64,000 bases of DNA from Agrobacterium rubi TR3 = NBRC 13261. GTDB taxonomy: Bacteria > Pseudomonadota > Alphaproteobacteria > Rhizobiales > Rhizobiaceae. This document shows positions 52,798 to 62,414 of this stretch, in pieces (position 1 is the first letter of the stretch; each line of letters opens with the position of its first letter). The notes beneath the pieces are model-generated. The model worked only from the letters and a program-made list of their open reading frames with translations, searched no databases and was not told where the DNA came from. The stretch is taken from assembly GCF_000739935.1 (NCBI RefSeq), contig NZ_BBJU01000001.1:45780-109779 (forward strand), in the 5' to 3' direction. The translations under genes were made by a program, and so were the position numbers.

Positions 52798-53979
52798 CTA
52801 TTCCGCCGCCAACTCCTGCTCCACCAGCGTCGTCCAGAACGCGACACCAGACGCAATCGCCTCATCGTTGAAATCATAAGACGTATTGTGGTGCAGCGCG
52901 CCGTCCACCGCAGGGCCGTTGCCGAGCCAGACGTAGCAGCCGGGTGCCTCTGCTGCGAAGAACGAGAAATCGTCACCCGCCGTCGAAGGCGGAAAACCGG
53001 TTCGTACTTTTTCACCAAAAACGCTTTGTGCCGCCTTCAACGCACGGCTGGTCGCGTCGGCGTCATTTATCACGGGTGGAATGCGGCGGATGAAGTCGTA
53101 CACCGCCTCGATGCCGAACATCGTAGCCGTTCCCTTGGCCAGCCGCCCGATTTCCTCTTCCAACTGGTCGCGGACATGCGCCGAATAGGCCCGCGCCGTG
53201 CCGCCAATGTCAACGACATCAGGAATGACATTGAGAGCCTTCGGGTCACCCGCCTGCACCGAACAGGCACTGACGACAGCCGGTTGCAGCGGATCGACCA
53301 CGCGCCCGACGATGCTTTGCAGTGCGGCCAGAAAACTGCCCGCTGCCGTGATCGGATCGCGCCCCAGATGCGGCTTGGCGCCATGCGTTCCCACGCCCTT
53401 GAAGGTGACGCGCCAGCTATCGGAAGAGGCCAGTTGCGGTCCCTCGACCACAGCCATTTCATCAACGTCGAGACCCGGCATGTTGTGCAACCCATAGACG
53501 GCATCGCAGGGGAAAAGCTCGAACAACCCGTCCTCCACCATCTTCTTTGCCCCACCGCGCCCTTCTTCGGCTGGCTGGAAGATGAAGTGTACGGTGCCGG
53601 AAAAATTGCGATTCTCGGCCAGCTGCCGGGCGGCGCCCAGCAGCATCACCGTGTGCCCATCATGGCCGCAGGCGTGCATCTTTCCTGCTATGGTCGATTT
53701 GTAGGGGCGCTCGGCGATTTCGGGCATAGCAAGCGCATCCATATCTGCCCGCAGGCCGATGCGGCGTGTGCCGTTGCCGACCTGAAGCATGCCGACGACG
53801 CCGGTTTTGCCCAGACCGCGATGAACGCTAATCCCGGCCTCTTCCAGATGCTTGGCAACCAGCGCGCTGGTGCGCTCTTCTTCGAAGCCGAGTTCGGGAT
53901 GCGCATGCAAGTCTCGCCGCAAAGCGGTCAGAAAGGGCAGGTCGTTTCCGAACCGGGCGAGCGGCGTCATGGGCGGCAT
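52798..53979 (-). CDS. M20-family metallo-amidohydrolase (hippurate hydrolase/aminoacylase-like)
   Basis: 393 aa. Metal ligands H-A-C-G-H-D-G-H near residue 106 and Q-P-A-E-E-G near 139, a dimerisation domain at about 190-300, and late His in H-N-T-S-Y-D-F. The R-R-D-L-H-A-H-P-E-L-G-F-E-E opening is typical of the IAA-amino acid/hippurate hydrolase group. It cleaves N-acyl amino acids; the substrate is not known. Convergent with the purine operon and divergent from the phosphoribosyltransferase. Starts at ATG 53979 or the in-frame ATG at 53970. Confidence 0.88.
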   Translation of the reverse strand: MPPMTPLARFGNDLPFLTALRRDLHAHPELGFEEERTSALVAKHLEEAGISVHRGLGKTGVVGMLQVGNGTRRIGLRADMDALAMPEIAERPYKSTIAGKMHACGHDGHTVMLLGAARQLAENRNFSGTVHFIFQPAEEGRGGAKKMVEDGLFELFPCDAVYGLHNMPGLDVDEMAVVEGPQLASSDSWRVTFKGVGTHGAKPHLGRDPITAAGSFLAALQSIVGRVVDPLQPAVVSACSVQAGDPKALNVIPDVVDIGGTARAYSAHVRDQLEEEIGRLAKGTATMFGIEAVYDFIRRIPPVINDADATSRALKAAQSVFGEKVRTGFPPSTAGDDFSFFAAEAPGCYVWLGNGPAVDGALHHNTSYDFNDEAIASGVAFWTTLVEQELAAE

Positions 53980-54086
53980 TTCCTTGCGAAAGCAGAACTG
54001 TCTTCTTTTTCTAGTGCAGAAGCCCCTGAAAATTAATAGGAACCTTCTGACAAAACCGAAATAATTTCGCTGCGAAAGGAATGGGC

Positions 54087-54758
54087 ATGAAGCCGCACGA
54101 GTTCTGGCAGGACATCCATGCGCCCGGCAGCTTTGATCTCGCTGGTCCTCACACCGTTTTCTTCCCAGTCACGCTCGATGGTGGTCGTCAAATCCGCCTG
54201 CCGATCCGCCCACTGGCCGATGGGCAACATGCGCTCGCATCGCTCATCATCAATCAGGCGTCCTTTCCCGTTGTCGAAGCACTGGCCGATGATCTGGCGC
54301 AAAAGCTTGCAAACTTCGATTTGGACGTCGTTGTCGGCCTTCCGACGTTAGGCCTGACGCTGGCGGCAGAGGTCGCGCGCCGTCTCTGTCACAGCCGCTA
54401 CGTGCCGCTCGGGACGTCACGGAAATTCTGGTATCTGGACGAGCTGTCCGTGCCCATGTCGTCCATCACCACCCAACAGCAGAAGCGCCTCTATATCGAC
54501 CCACGCATGTTGCCATTGCTGGAAGGCAAGCGGGTTGCCCTTGTGGATGATGTGATTTCCAGCGGCACCTCCATCATTGCCGGTCTGTCGCTTCTTGCGG
54601 CCTCCAACATCGAGCCCGTGGTCATCGGGGCCGCCATGCTGCAATCGGACAGGTGGCGCGAAAAACTGGCGGATTTCGGCGCGCACTGGCCGGGCAGGGT
54701 GCAGGGCGTTTTCACCACGCCGATGCTGAAAAAGGCAGGGGGTGGGTGGCAGACTTGA
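54087..54758 (+). CDS. Phosphoribosyltransferase-domain protein
   Basis: 223 aa. Contains the PRPP-binding motif V-A-L-V-D-D-V-I-S-S-G-T-S near residue 152 and a hood/flexible-loop region before it, typical of purine and orotate PRTases. Nearness to nucleoside hydrolase and adenine deaminase suggests a role in base salvage, but it is a distinct transcript across a divergent gene. ATG 54087 is chosen because AAAGGA lies six bases upstream; the ATG at 54081 would touch the ribosome site. The exact base substrate is unclear. Confidence 0.8.
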   Translation: MKPHEFWQDIHAPGSFDLAGPHTVFFPVTLDGGRQIRLPIRPLADGQHALASLIINQASFPVVEALADDLAQKLANFDLDVVVGLPTLGLTLAAEVARRLCHSRYVPLGTSRKFWYLDELSVPMSSITTQQQKRLYIDPRMLPLLEGKRVALVDDVISSGTSIIAGLSLLAASNIEPVVIGAAMLQSDRWREKLADFGAHWPGRVQGVFTTPMLKKAGGGWQT

Positions 54759-54941
54759 TGGCTGTCAATCTCCGGTAGGTAAGGCCTGACCGTTTTTTCA
54801 TCGTGCATATTTTTTGACTTGCGAAGCCGTGAAGGATGGGCCTAGGATCATCGGTGCCCTCCGAAGCCATGGACATCTTCCTGTCATCAAGTCCATGGTT
54901 TTAAATGAAAAAAACACTACCCTGCCTTTTGGAATTTCCGC

Positions 54942-55997
54942 ATGCAACTGGTTTTCGACGGTCATAATGATGTACTTCTGCGGCTGTGGCGAAATGCCGA
55001 AATGGGAAGCGATCCAGTCTCGGAATTCATTGATGGCACCTATGAGGGCCATATCGATGCGCCGCGCGCCAAGGCAGGCGGATTGGCCGGCGGCATCTGC
55101 GCCATCTATATTCCATCGGGGGATCTGATCCTTCAGCAGCCGGATGCATCGGGGCATTACGTTACCCCGCTTGCAGCCCCGCTGGAGCGCCAGCCATCCT
55201 TCGATATCGCGCTCGAAAAAGCAGCGATTGCACTGCGTCTTGATCAGGCGGGCGGCTGGAAGCTCTGCCGCTCGACTACAGAAATCCGCAAGGCCATGGC
55301 CGATGGCGTCTTCGCCGCCGTGTTGCACATGGAAGGCTGCGAGCCGATTGCCGCCGATCTCGATGCGCTGGATGTGTTTTATGCCGCAGGTCTGCGTTCG
55401 CTTGGCCCCGTCTGGAGCCGCCACAATATTTTTGGTCACGGCGTTCCCTTTGCCTTTCCCATGTCGCCGGATACCGCGCCCGGCCTTACCGATGCCGGGT
55501 TTGAATTGGTGAAACGCTGCAACAAGCTCGGCATTCTCATCGATCTCGCGCACATCACCGAAAAAGGCTTCTGGGACGTGGCAAAGACCACCGACCAGCC
55601 CTTGATCGCCAGCCATTCCAACGCCCATGCGCTGACACCTGTGGCGCGCAACCTCACCGACGGGCAGATGGATGCCGTCAAGGACAGCAAGGGCTTGGTC
55701 GGCCTCAACTACGCCGTCACCATGCTGCGCCCTGACGCGCGCGATGACGCCAACACGCCGCTTTCACTGATGGTGCAGCACATCGATTACATGGTTGAGC
55801 GTATGGGCATCGATTGCGTGGCGCTCGGCTCGGACTTCGATGGTGCGACGATACCGGCGGAAATCCGCGATGCAGGCGGCAACAATAATCTTGTTGCGGC
55901 GCTCAAATCTGCGGGCTACGCTGATCAAGACCTTGCTAAAATTTGCCGGGAAAACTGGCTGCGCGTTTTGGCCCAGGCATGGCACGAACCGGCCTGA
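54942..55997 (+). CDS. Membrane dipeptidase (renal dipeptidase-type, peptidase M19)
   Basis: 351 aa. Opens with the M19 zinc-binding F-D-G-H-N-D-V-L. A bridging Glu follows in H-M-E-G-C-E-P (near residue 126), then I-D-L-A-H and S-H-S-N-A-H. G-S-D-F-D-G near residue 300 completes the family set. Hydrolyses dipeptides, often including D-amino-acid ones; there is no signal peptide, so it is cytoplasmic. It is followed 37 bases later by a dipeptide-type ABC transporter, which suggests uptake and cleavage of the same peptides. Confidence 0.9.
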   Translation: MQLVFDGHNDVLLRLWRNAEMGSDPVSEFIDGTYEGHIDAPRAKAGGLAGGICAIYIPSGDLILQQPDASGHYVTPLAAPLERQPSFDIALEKAAIALRLDQAGGWKLCRSTTEIRKAMADGVFAAVLHMEGCEPIAADLDALDVFYAAGLRSLGPVWSRHNIFGHGVPFAFPMSPDTAPGLTDAGFELVKRCNKLGILIDLAHITEKGFWDVAKTTDQPLIASHSNAHALTPVARNLTDGQMDAVKDSKGLVGLNYAVTMLRPDARDDANTPLSLMVQHIDYMVERMGIDCVALGSDFDGATIPAEIRDAGGNNNLVAALKSAGYADQDLAKICRENWLRVLAQAWHEPA

Positions 55998-56034
55998 GAC
56001 CGACTATAAACCGAGATACAAACAGGGGAAGACG

Positions 56035-57672
56035 ATGAACAAATCGCTCAACAAAGCCGCCCGCATCCTTGCCACCAGTGTGGCCCTTTCGATGCTCTCT
56101 CTCGCTCCACAGGCCTTTGCTGCGACGCCCGCCGATACGCTAGTCGAAGGTTTCGCCATTGATGACATCATCACGCTCGATCCGGGTGAGGCGTTCGAGA
56201 TCACCACGGCTGAAGTCACCGGCAACACCTACAGCAAGCTCGTCTCCATCGACATCACCGACACCTCAAGGGTGAAGGGCGATCTGGCAGAGAGCTGGAC
56301 GACATCTGACGATGGCCTGACCTATACATTCAAGCTGAAGCAGGGGCTCAAATTCGCTTCCGGCAATCCCGTTACGGCAGAAGACGTTGCCTTCTCCATC
56401 GAGCGCGCCGTCAAGCTGGACAAATCCCCTGCTTTCCTGCTGACGCAGTTCGGCCTGAAGGGCGATAACGTCACGGAAAAGGCGAAGGCTGCGGATGCCA
56501 ACACATTCGTACTGACGGTCGATAAGCCCTATGCGCCAAGCTTCGTTCTCAACGTTTTGACGGCAACCGTGGCCTCCGTGGTGGACAAGAAGCTGGTGAT
56601 GGAAAAGGCGAAAGCCGTCACGCCAAGCGCCGATTACAAATATGACAGCGATTTCGGCAACGAATTCCTCAAGACCGGTTTTGCCGGTTCCGGCCCCTAC
56701 AAGATCCTCGGCTGGAAGGCCAATGAGGCGGTCATTCTGGAAGCCAACCCTAATTATTACGCCGAAAAGCCAAAGCTGAAGCGCGTCGTTTATCGCCACA
56801 TGAAGGAAAGCTCCGGCCAGCGTCTGGCGCTGGAAAATGGCGATATCGACGTGGCGCGTAACCTCGAGCCCGGTGACATGGAAGCCGTTTCCAAGAAGGA
56901 CGGCTTTACCGTTATCTCGGCACCAAAGGGCACGGTTTATTACCTCGGCCTGAACCAGAAGAACGAATATCTGAAGAGGCCCGAAGTCGTTGAAGCCTTC
57001 AAATACCTCATCGATTACGAAGGCATTGGCGCGACCATCATCAAGGGCATCGGTGAGGTCCACCAGACCTTCTTGCCGAAGGGCCAACTCGGTGCTCTCG
57101 ATGAAAATCCCTTCAAGCTGGATGTCGCCAAGGCCAAGGAATTGCTGGCAAAGGCAGGCCTGAAGGATGGCTTCACCGTCTCCATGGATGTGCGCAACAC
57201 CCAGCCGGTGACCGGTATTGCTGAAAACATGCAGCAGACCTTGGCGCAGGCGGGTATCAAGCTCGAAATCATTCCCGGCGATGGCAAGCAGACGCTGACG
57301 AAATATCGTGCGCGCCAGCACGACATCTATATCGGTGACTGGGGTTCCGACTATTTCGACCCGAACTCCAATGCTGAAACCTTCACCATCAATTACGACA
57401 ATTCCGACGAAGGCAAGAACAAGACGCTGGCTTGGCGCAATGCCTGGGACGTTCCTGAACTGACGAAGGAAACGCAGGCGGCACTTTTGGAGAAAGACAA
57501 CGCCAAGCGTGCGGCCATGTATCAGAACCTTCAAAAGAAGGTTCTGGAAAGCGGTCCGTTCGTTGTGATCGAACAGAAGACGGAAATTGCCGGTTTCTCC
57601 AACAAGGTCAAAGGTTTGAAGCTTGGACCAAGCTTCGACACCAACTATGTCTACCCGGTCTCCAAGGAATAG
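56035..57672 (+). CDS. Dipeptide/oligopeptide ABC transporter substrate-binding protein (family 5), copy 1
   Basis: 545 aa. Sec signal (residues 1-29, ending A-F-A-A), then a large SBP_bac_5 domain with D-L-A-E-S-W-T-T-S-D-D-G-L-T-Y-T-F and a P-N-Y-Y late motif. ATG 56035 follows AGGGGAAG; the frame continues upstream through the dipeptidase in another reading and is not real there. First gene of a five-gene transporter set with permeases and two ATPases. Confidence 0.9.
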   Translation: MNKSLNKAARILATSVALSMLSLAPQAFAATPADTLVEGFAIDDIITLDPGEAFEITTAEVTGNTYSKLVSIDITDTSRVKGDLAESWTTSDDGLTYTFKLKQGLKFASGNPVTAEDVAFSIERAVKLDKSPAFLLTQFGLKGDNVTEKAKAADANTFVLTVDKPYAPSFVLNVLTATVASVVDKKLVMEKAKAVTPSADYKYDSDFGNEFLKTGFAGSGPYKILGWKANEAVILEANPNYYAEKPKLKRVVYRHMKESSGQRLALENGDIDVARNLEPGDMEAVSKKDGFTVISAPKGTVYYLGLNQKNEYLKRPEVVEAFKYLIDYEGIGATIIKGIGEVHQTFLPKGQLGALDENPFKLDVAKAKELLAKAGLKDGFTVSMDVRNTQPVTGIAENMQQTLAQAGIKLEIIPGDGKQTLTKYRARQHDIYIGDWGSDYFDPNSNAETFTINYDNSDEGKNKTLAWRNAWDVPELTKETQAALLEKDNAKRAAMYQNLQKKVLESGPFVVIEQKTEIAGFSNKVKGLKLGPSFDTNYVYPVSKE

Positions 57673-57690
57673 TCCGGCAGGATTGATCCA

Positions 57691-58758
57691 GTGACCATCA
57701 TTGAAACAGTGCCAAGGCCAAGGCGCGGCAAAAGCCGCGCCAACAAGCGCCTGACCGCCATCATCGGCTTCCTCGTCACCGTCATCACCACCTTTCTGGG
57801 GTTGCTGGCGGTCACATTCTTCATTGGCCGCGTCATTCCTATCGATCCTGCCTTGGCCATCGTGGGCGACCGTGCGCCTGCCCATGTGGTGGAGCGCGTG
57901 CGCGAGGAACTCGGCCTCAACCTGCCGCTCTGGCAGCAGTTTTTCCTCTACATCAAACAGGCGCTGTCGGGGGATTTCGGCACATCGGTGCTGACCACCA
58001 ACCCTGTGATGACCGATATCATCCGCGTCTTTCCCGCCACCATAGAGCTTGCCACCATCGGCACGCTGATTGGTGCCGTCTTCGGCATTCCGCTTGGCGT
58101 TCTCGCCGCCGTCAAGCGCGGCAGCATCATCGACCAGATCGTGCGCATTATCGGTCTCGTCGGTTATTCCGTGCCGATCTTCTGGCTCGGCCTTCTCGCG
58201 CTTCTGGTGTTTTACGCAAAGCTGAACTGGGTCGCCTATCCCGGCCGCATGGATATCGTCTACGAATTCACGTTTACGCCGGTCACAGGCTTTTACCTGC
58301 TGGATGCCTTCTGGCAGGGACAATGGGATGTGCTGTGGGACCTTTTCCGCCACATCATTCTGCCCGCCGGTCTACTCGGCTATTTTTCGCTGGCCTATAT
58401 CAGCCGCATGACGCGTTCCTTCATGCTCAATGAACTCAGCCAGGAATACATCGTTGCCGCCCGCGCCAAGGGCCTGTCGGAAACCCGCATCATCTGGTTT
58501 CACGCGCTGCGCAATGCCGCCGTGCCGCTGTTGACGGTCATCGTGCTGTCCTATGCCGGTCTGCTGGAAGGCTCCGTATTGACGGAAACCATCTTCTCCT
58601 GGCCGGGGCTCGGCCTTTACATCACCAATTCCCTGCAGAATGCGGATATGAACGCCGTTCTGGGCGGCACCATCGTGATTGGCGCTGTGTTCATCAGCAT
58701 CAATCTCCTGTCCGATCTGCTCTACCGGACGCTCGATCCAAGGACGCGCAGCCGATGA
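57691..58758 (+). CDS. Peptide ABC transporter permease (DppB-like)
   Basis: 355 aa. An N-terminal transmembrane helix, a large periplasmic loop (L-N-L-P-L-W-Q-Q-F and G-D-F-G-T-S) and five further helices are present. The EAA loop I-V-A-A-R-A-K-G-L-S-E lies near residue 253. Starts at GTG 57691, 18 bases after the binding-protein stop with AGGA upstream; there is no nearby ATG. Overlaps the DppC-like gene by four bases. Confidence 0.9.
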   Translation: MTIIETVPRPRRGKSRANKRLTAIIGFLVTVITTFLGLLAVTFFIGRVIPIDPALAIVGDRAPAHVVERVREELGLNLPLWQQFFLYIKQALSGDFGTSVLTTNPVMTDIIRVFPATIELATIGTLIGAVFGIPLGVLAAVKRGSIIDQIVRIIGLVGYSVPIFWLGLLALLVFYAKLNWVAYPGRMDIVYEFTFTPVTGFYLLDAFWQGQWDVLWDLFRHIILPAGLLGYFSLAYISRMTRSFMLNELSQEYIVAARAKGLSETRIIWFHALRNAAVPLLTVIVLSYAGLLEGSVLTETIFSWPGLGLYITNSLQNADMNAVLGGTIVIGAVFISINLLSDLLYRTLDPRTRSR

Positions 58759-59687
58759 CGCCAGCTTCAACGCACTTGAAACCCTATAGCCGCGAGTGGC
58801 TGCTGTCCGACCGGCCTGCATCGCGCGGGCAAGCCCGGCTTGGCCGCGCCTACGTCATCTGGCGGCGGTTTTCAGAAAACCGGCTGGCGCTGGCCGGGCT
58901 CGGTATCATCATGGCACTGGTTCTGGTTGCGATATTTGCCAACGTGCTGGCCCCGCATTCGGCTGTGCAGGGGGATTTGCGCAATGCCCGCCTGCTGCCT
59001 CCCGGCAGCGAAGGTTACCTCCTCGGCACGGACGATCAGGGCCGCGATATTCTCTCGCGCCTCATCCACGGCTCGCGGCTGACGCTGTTCGTGGTTCTGC
59101 TGGTTGCCATCATCGCCGCACCCGTCGGCCTCATCGTCGGCACGGTTGCCGGTTACGCCGGTGGCTGGGTGGATGCGGTGTTGATGCGCATCACCGATAT
59201 CTTTCTGGCCTTCCCGAAACTGGTTCTGGCGCTGGCGTTGGTCGCGGCACTCGGGCCGGGCATCGAGAATGCGGTGCTTGCCATCGCCATTACCTCATGG
59301 CCGCCCTATGCCCGCATTGCTCGCGCCGAAACCATGACCTTCCGCCATTCGGATTTTATAGCAGCGGTGCAACTGATGGGCGCGTCGCCGTGGCGCATCG
59401 TGCTCAAACACGTCATGCCGCTCTGCATGTCCTCGCTCATCGTGCGTGTGACGCTGGATATGGCGGGCATCATTTTGACGGCCGCCGGTCTCGGCTTCCT
59501 CGGCCTCGGCGCGCAGCCGCCGCTGCCGGAATGGGGCGCGATGATCGCTTCCGGTCGCCGTTTCATTCTCGATCAATGGTGGGTCGCGGCCATGCCGGGC
59601 ATTGCCATTCTCATCGTCAGTCTCGGCTTCAACCTGTTGGGCGATGGTCTGCGCGATGCGCTGGACCCGAAGGAGGCAGGCCAATGA
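58755..59687 (+). CDS. Peptide ABC transporter permease (DppC-like)
   Basis: 310 aa with an N-terminal cytoplasmic tail ending in F-S-E-N-R-L-A-L-A-G. The L-G-T-D-D-Q-G-R-D-I-L-S-R motif near residue 94 and an EAA-like loop are typical of DppC/OppC. It overlaps both neighbours by four bases (ATGA), so the operon is tightly coupled. Confidence 0.92.
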   Translation: MTPASTHLKPYSREWLLSDRPASRGQARLGRAYVIWRRFSENRLALAGLGIIMALVLVAIFANVLAPHSAVQGDLRNARLLPPGSEGYLLGTDDQGRDILSRLIHGSRLTLFVVLLVAIIAAPVGLIVGTVAGYAGGWVDAVLMRITDIFLAFPKLVLALALVAALGPGIENAVLAIAITSWPPYARIARAETMTFRHSDFIAAVQLMGASPWRIVLKHVMPLCMSSLIVRVTLDMAGIILTAAGLGFLGLGAQPPLPEWGAMIASGRRFILDQWWVAAMPGIAILIVSLGFNLLGDGLRDALDPKEAGQ

Positions 59688-60520
59688 GTGCGCCGCTTCT
59701 GACCGTCGAAAACCTGCGGGTCAGCTTTCCCACCCGCACCGGGTTGGTGGAAGCGGTGCGCGGCGTGTCGTTTACGCTCGGCAAGGAACGTCTCGGCATC
59801 GTCGGCGAATCCGGTTCCGGCAAATCCCAAACCGGGCGCGCCATTATGGGGCTGACGCCGCCGTCTGCGAAAATCGAGGCGGATGCCCTGCGTTTCGGCG
59901 ATATCGATCTTCTGAAGGCCTCGGCCAAACAGCGCCGCAGCATTCGCGGCAAACGCATCGGCATGATCCTGCAGGACCCGAAATATTCGCTCAACCCCGT
60001 CATGACCATCGGTCGCCAGATCGTGGAAACCCTGCAAACGCATGAACGCATCGGCACATCGGCGGCCAAACAGCGGGCGCTGGACATGCTGGAGGCGGTG
60101 CAGATCCGCGAGCCGGAGCGCGTCTACGGGCTTTACCCGCACGAAGTTTCCGGCGGCATGGGCCAGCGCGTCATGATCGCCATGATGCTGGTCTGTGGCC
60201 CGGAACTGCTGATCGCCGACGAACCGACATCGGCGCTGGATGTGACGGTGCAGCTGGAAGTGCTCGGCATTCTCGACAAGCTGGTGCGCGATCGGGGCAT
60301 GGGCCTCATCTTCATCTCGCATGATCTGCGGCTTGTTTCGTCCTTCTGCGACCGCGTCCTCGTCATGTATGCGGGCCGCGTGGTGGAAGAGCTTCAGGCT
60401 GCCAATCTCGACAACGCCCAGCACCCCTATACGCGCGGGCTGCTTAACTGCCTGCCGAAGATCGGCGAGAACAGGCATCCGCTGCCGGTTCTGGACCGTC
60501 AGGTGGAGTGGCGCGGATGA
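59684..60520 (+). CDS. Peptide ABC transporter ATP-binding protein (DppD-like)
   Basis: 278 aa. Walker [10 protein letters not shown] near residue 41, Q-D-P-K-Y-S-L-N-P, signature V-S-G-G-M-G-Q-R-V near 155, and Walker [13 protein letters not shown]. Shorter than E. coli DppD (about 327 aa): the C-terminal oligopeptide/dipeptide extension is mostly reduced to [11 protein letters not shown] and a short tail, without an obvious iron-sulfur Cys cluster. ATG 59684 overlaps the upstream stop; the frame open to 58796 lies inside DppC and is not coding. Confidence 0.88.
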   Translation: MSAPLLTVENLRVSFPTRTGLVEAVRGVSFTLGKERLGIVGESGSGKSQTGRAIMGLTPPSAKIEADALRFGDIDLLKASAKQRRSIRGKRIGMILQDPKYSLNPVMTIGRQIVETLQTHERIGTSAAKQRALDMLEAVQIREPERVYGLYPHEVSGGMGQRVMIAMMLVCGPELLIADEPTSALDVTVQLEVLGILDKLVRDRGMGLIFISHDLRLVSSFCDRVLVMYAGRVVEELQAANLDNAQHPYTRGLLNCLPKIGENRHPLPVLDRQVEWRG

Positions 60521-61266
60521 CCTCAGTTCTCTCCGTTTCCGATCTGTTGGTGGATTTCGACGGCCATATCGCGCTGGATGGCGTCAGCATCGATGTTACC
60601 AAGGGGCAATCCTTCGGTCTGGTCGGTGAATCCGGCTCGGGCAAATCCACGCTTTTGCGCGCCATTGCCGGTCTTAACCACTTCGATGAGGGCAGCCTCA
60701 TGGTGGAGGGGCGCACCTACAAGAGCAAGTTTCGCGAGAAGAGCTTTTACCGCGATGTGCAGATGGTGTTTCAGGACCCGTATGGATCGCTCCATCCGCG
60801 CCAAACTGTGGATGCGCTGCTGCTGGAGCCGCTGACCATCCACGGGTTGGATGACAAGGAAGGCCGCATCACCCGTGCGCTGGATGAGGTGGGATTGGGA
60901 ACCGGCTTCCGCTTCCGCTATTCGCACCAGCTTTCCGGCGGTCAGCGCCAGCGCATCGCCATTGCCCGCGCGTTGATCCTCGAGCCGAAAATCCTGCTGC
61001 TGGACGAGCCGACCTCGGCGCTCGACGCCTCCATTCAGGCCGAAATCCTCAACCTTCTGGAACAGGCTCGACATGACCGCAACCTCACCTTCCTCATGGT
61101 CAGCCACGACCTCGGCGTCATCAGCCACATGTGCGACAGGCTTGCGGTGATGAAAAGCGGCAAGGTGGTGGAAATGCTGGATGTGGAGGCGCTGGAAAGC
61201 CGGAAGTTTCAGGCGGATTATACGCGGCAGTTGCTGGTGGCGAGTGAGGGTTTCGTGCGCGATTGA
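60517..61266 (+). CDS. Peptide ABC transporter ATP-binding protein (DppF-like)
   Basis: 249 aa. Walker [10 protein letters not shown] near residue 38, Q-D-P-Y-G-S-L-H-P-R, signature L-S-G-G-Q-R-Q-R-I near 146, and Walker [13 protein letters not shown]. Like its partner it is short, lacking most of the C-terminal domain of enteric DppF. Overlaps the DppD-like gene by four bases. Completes the transporter; a repeat element follows the stop by 28 bases. Confidence 0.9.
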   Translation: MTSVLSVSDLLVDFDGHIALDGVSIDVTKGQSFGLVGESGSGKSTLLRAIAGLNHFDEGSLMVEGRTYKSKFREKSFYRDVQMVFQDPYGSLHPRQTVDALLLEPLTIHGLDDKEGRITRALDEVGLGTGFRFRYSHQLSGGQRQRIAIARALILEPKILLLDEPTSALDASIQAEILNLLEQARHDRNLTFLMVSHDLGVISHMCDRLAVMKSGKVVEMLDVEALESRKFQADYTRQLLVASEGFVRD

Positions 61267-61293
61267 GGCGTGGCGGTGATGCTGCTACAAGCT

Positions 61294-61411
61294 CCCTCAT
61301 TCCTGTGCTTGTCACAGGAATCCAGTCGACGCGCGTCTGCGCGGCGAAAGAGTTCTTCCAGCCCAAAGACTTGGGCTGACTAGATTCCTGTGACGGGCAC
61401 AGGAATGAGGG
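61294..61411. repeat. Rhizobial intergenic mosaic-type repeat, copy B
   Basis: 118 bases bounded by a perfect 14-base inverted repeat, CCCTCATTCCTGTG (61294-61307) and CACAGGAATGAGGG (61398-61411). Internal hairpins are CCTGTG...CACAGG and AGCCCAA...TTGGGCT. The core matches the reverse complement of copy A at 52666-52774, with changed bases in both arms of the stems. This suggests that structure rather than sequence is kept. Confidence 0.78.
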
Positions 61412-61423
61412 GGCACCGTCACC

Positions 61424-62323
61424 ATGAATCTACGCGCATTGATGTATTTCGATGAGCTTGTCCGCACCAGCTCCATGCGCGCGGCGGCGGAAAATCTCAA
61501 TGTTGCGCCCACCGCCGTCAGCCGTCAGATCGAAAATCTGGAAGAGTATTTCGGCACGCCGCTGGTGGAACGCTCCAGCCGCGGCGTGACGTTGACGGCA
61601 GCAGGGGAGCTTCTGGCGGAGCGGGCAGGCAAGACGCTGCGCGAGCTCGGTCACGTCCATCAGTTGATCGATGATCTCAAGGGGCTGGAGCGCGGGCGGG
61701 CCACCATCTACGCCAATGGTGCCACCGTCGCCAGCCTTCTGGCACCGGCGCTATCGCAGTTCAGCCAGACCTACCCCAAGCTGCGGTTCGAGGTGCATAT
61801 CACCTCGGCACGACAGGCCATCGATGCACTGGTCTCCGCACATGCCGATATCGCCATCACCCTGTTTGCGCCGAAGACATCCGAGGTCAAAATCCTTGCA
61901 AAGCGCGAGATCGGCTATGATGTCATCCTTCCCGCAGGCCATCCCTTGGCCGATAAACCTTTGATTTCGTTGAAAGACCTCGCTGCCATACCGCTGGCGC
62001 TGCCGGAAAAGACCTTCGCGGCACGGCAGGCTTTCGATGCGCTGTTTGCGCAAGCGGGCATTGTCCTCGATCCGACCTTTACCGCCAGTTCGTTGGAATT
62101 GCTGAAAGATCTGGTGCTGGATGGTGCAGCCGTCACCCTTCTTCCGCCGCTTTCGGTCGCGCGGGAAATCGATGCCGGGCAGATGGTCGCGGTGCCGCTG
62201 GCAGGGTCCAAAGGTGTCCGCACGACCATGGAGCTCTGCGTTGCGCCGGATCGTGAACTGTCCTTTGCCGCCGCAACGCTTGCCAGCTTTATTGAGACCT
62301 TTATGGGCAGTCTGCCGAAATAG
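61424..62323 (+). CDS. LysR-family regulator, probable regulator of peptide transport
   Basis: 299 aa. Winged helix at about residues 3-62 (F-D-E-L-V-R-T-S-S-M-R-A-A-A-E-N-L, then T-A-V-S-R-Q-I-E) and an effector domain at about 90-290. It lies between the dpp-type operon and a second binding protein, all on one strand, so either could be its target. A repeat sits 13 bases upstream of its ATG, leaving no room for an ordinary separate promoter except inside or before the repeat. Confidence 0.87.
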   Translation: MNLRALMYFDELVRTSSMRAAAENLNVAPTAVSRQIENLEEYFGTPLVERSSRGVTLTAAGELLAERAGKTLRELGHVHQLIDDLKGLERGRATIYANGATVASLLAPALSQFSQTYPKLRFEVHITSARQAIDALVSAHADIAITLFAPKTSEVKILAKREIGYDVILPAGHPLADKPLISLKDLAAIPLALPEKTFAARQAFDALFAQAGIVLDPTFTASSLELLKDLVLDGAAVTLLPPLSVAREIDAGQMVAVPLAGSKGVRTTMELCVAPDRELSFAAATLASFIETFMGSLPK

Positions 62324-62414
62324 GCGGTTGATTTTTACCCTTGATGTCGTGTAGCGATTTTCGCAACGCGCTGAACACAAAATGTTTGCGCCACTCGACC
62401 GGAGACGATGATTG

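Noticed and set aside
56266..58353. 695-codon minus-strand ORF opposite the peptide transporter
   Set aside because: Antisense shadow of the binding-protein and permease genes. No ribosome site and no family pattern.
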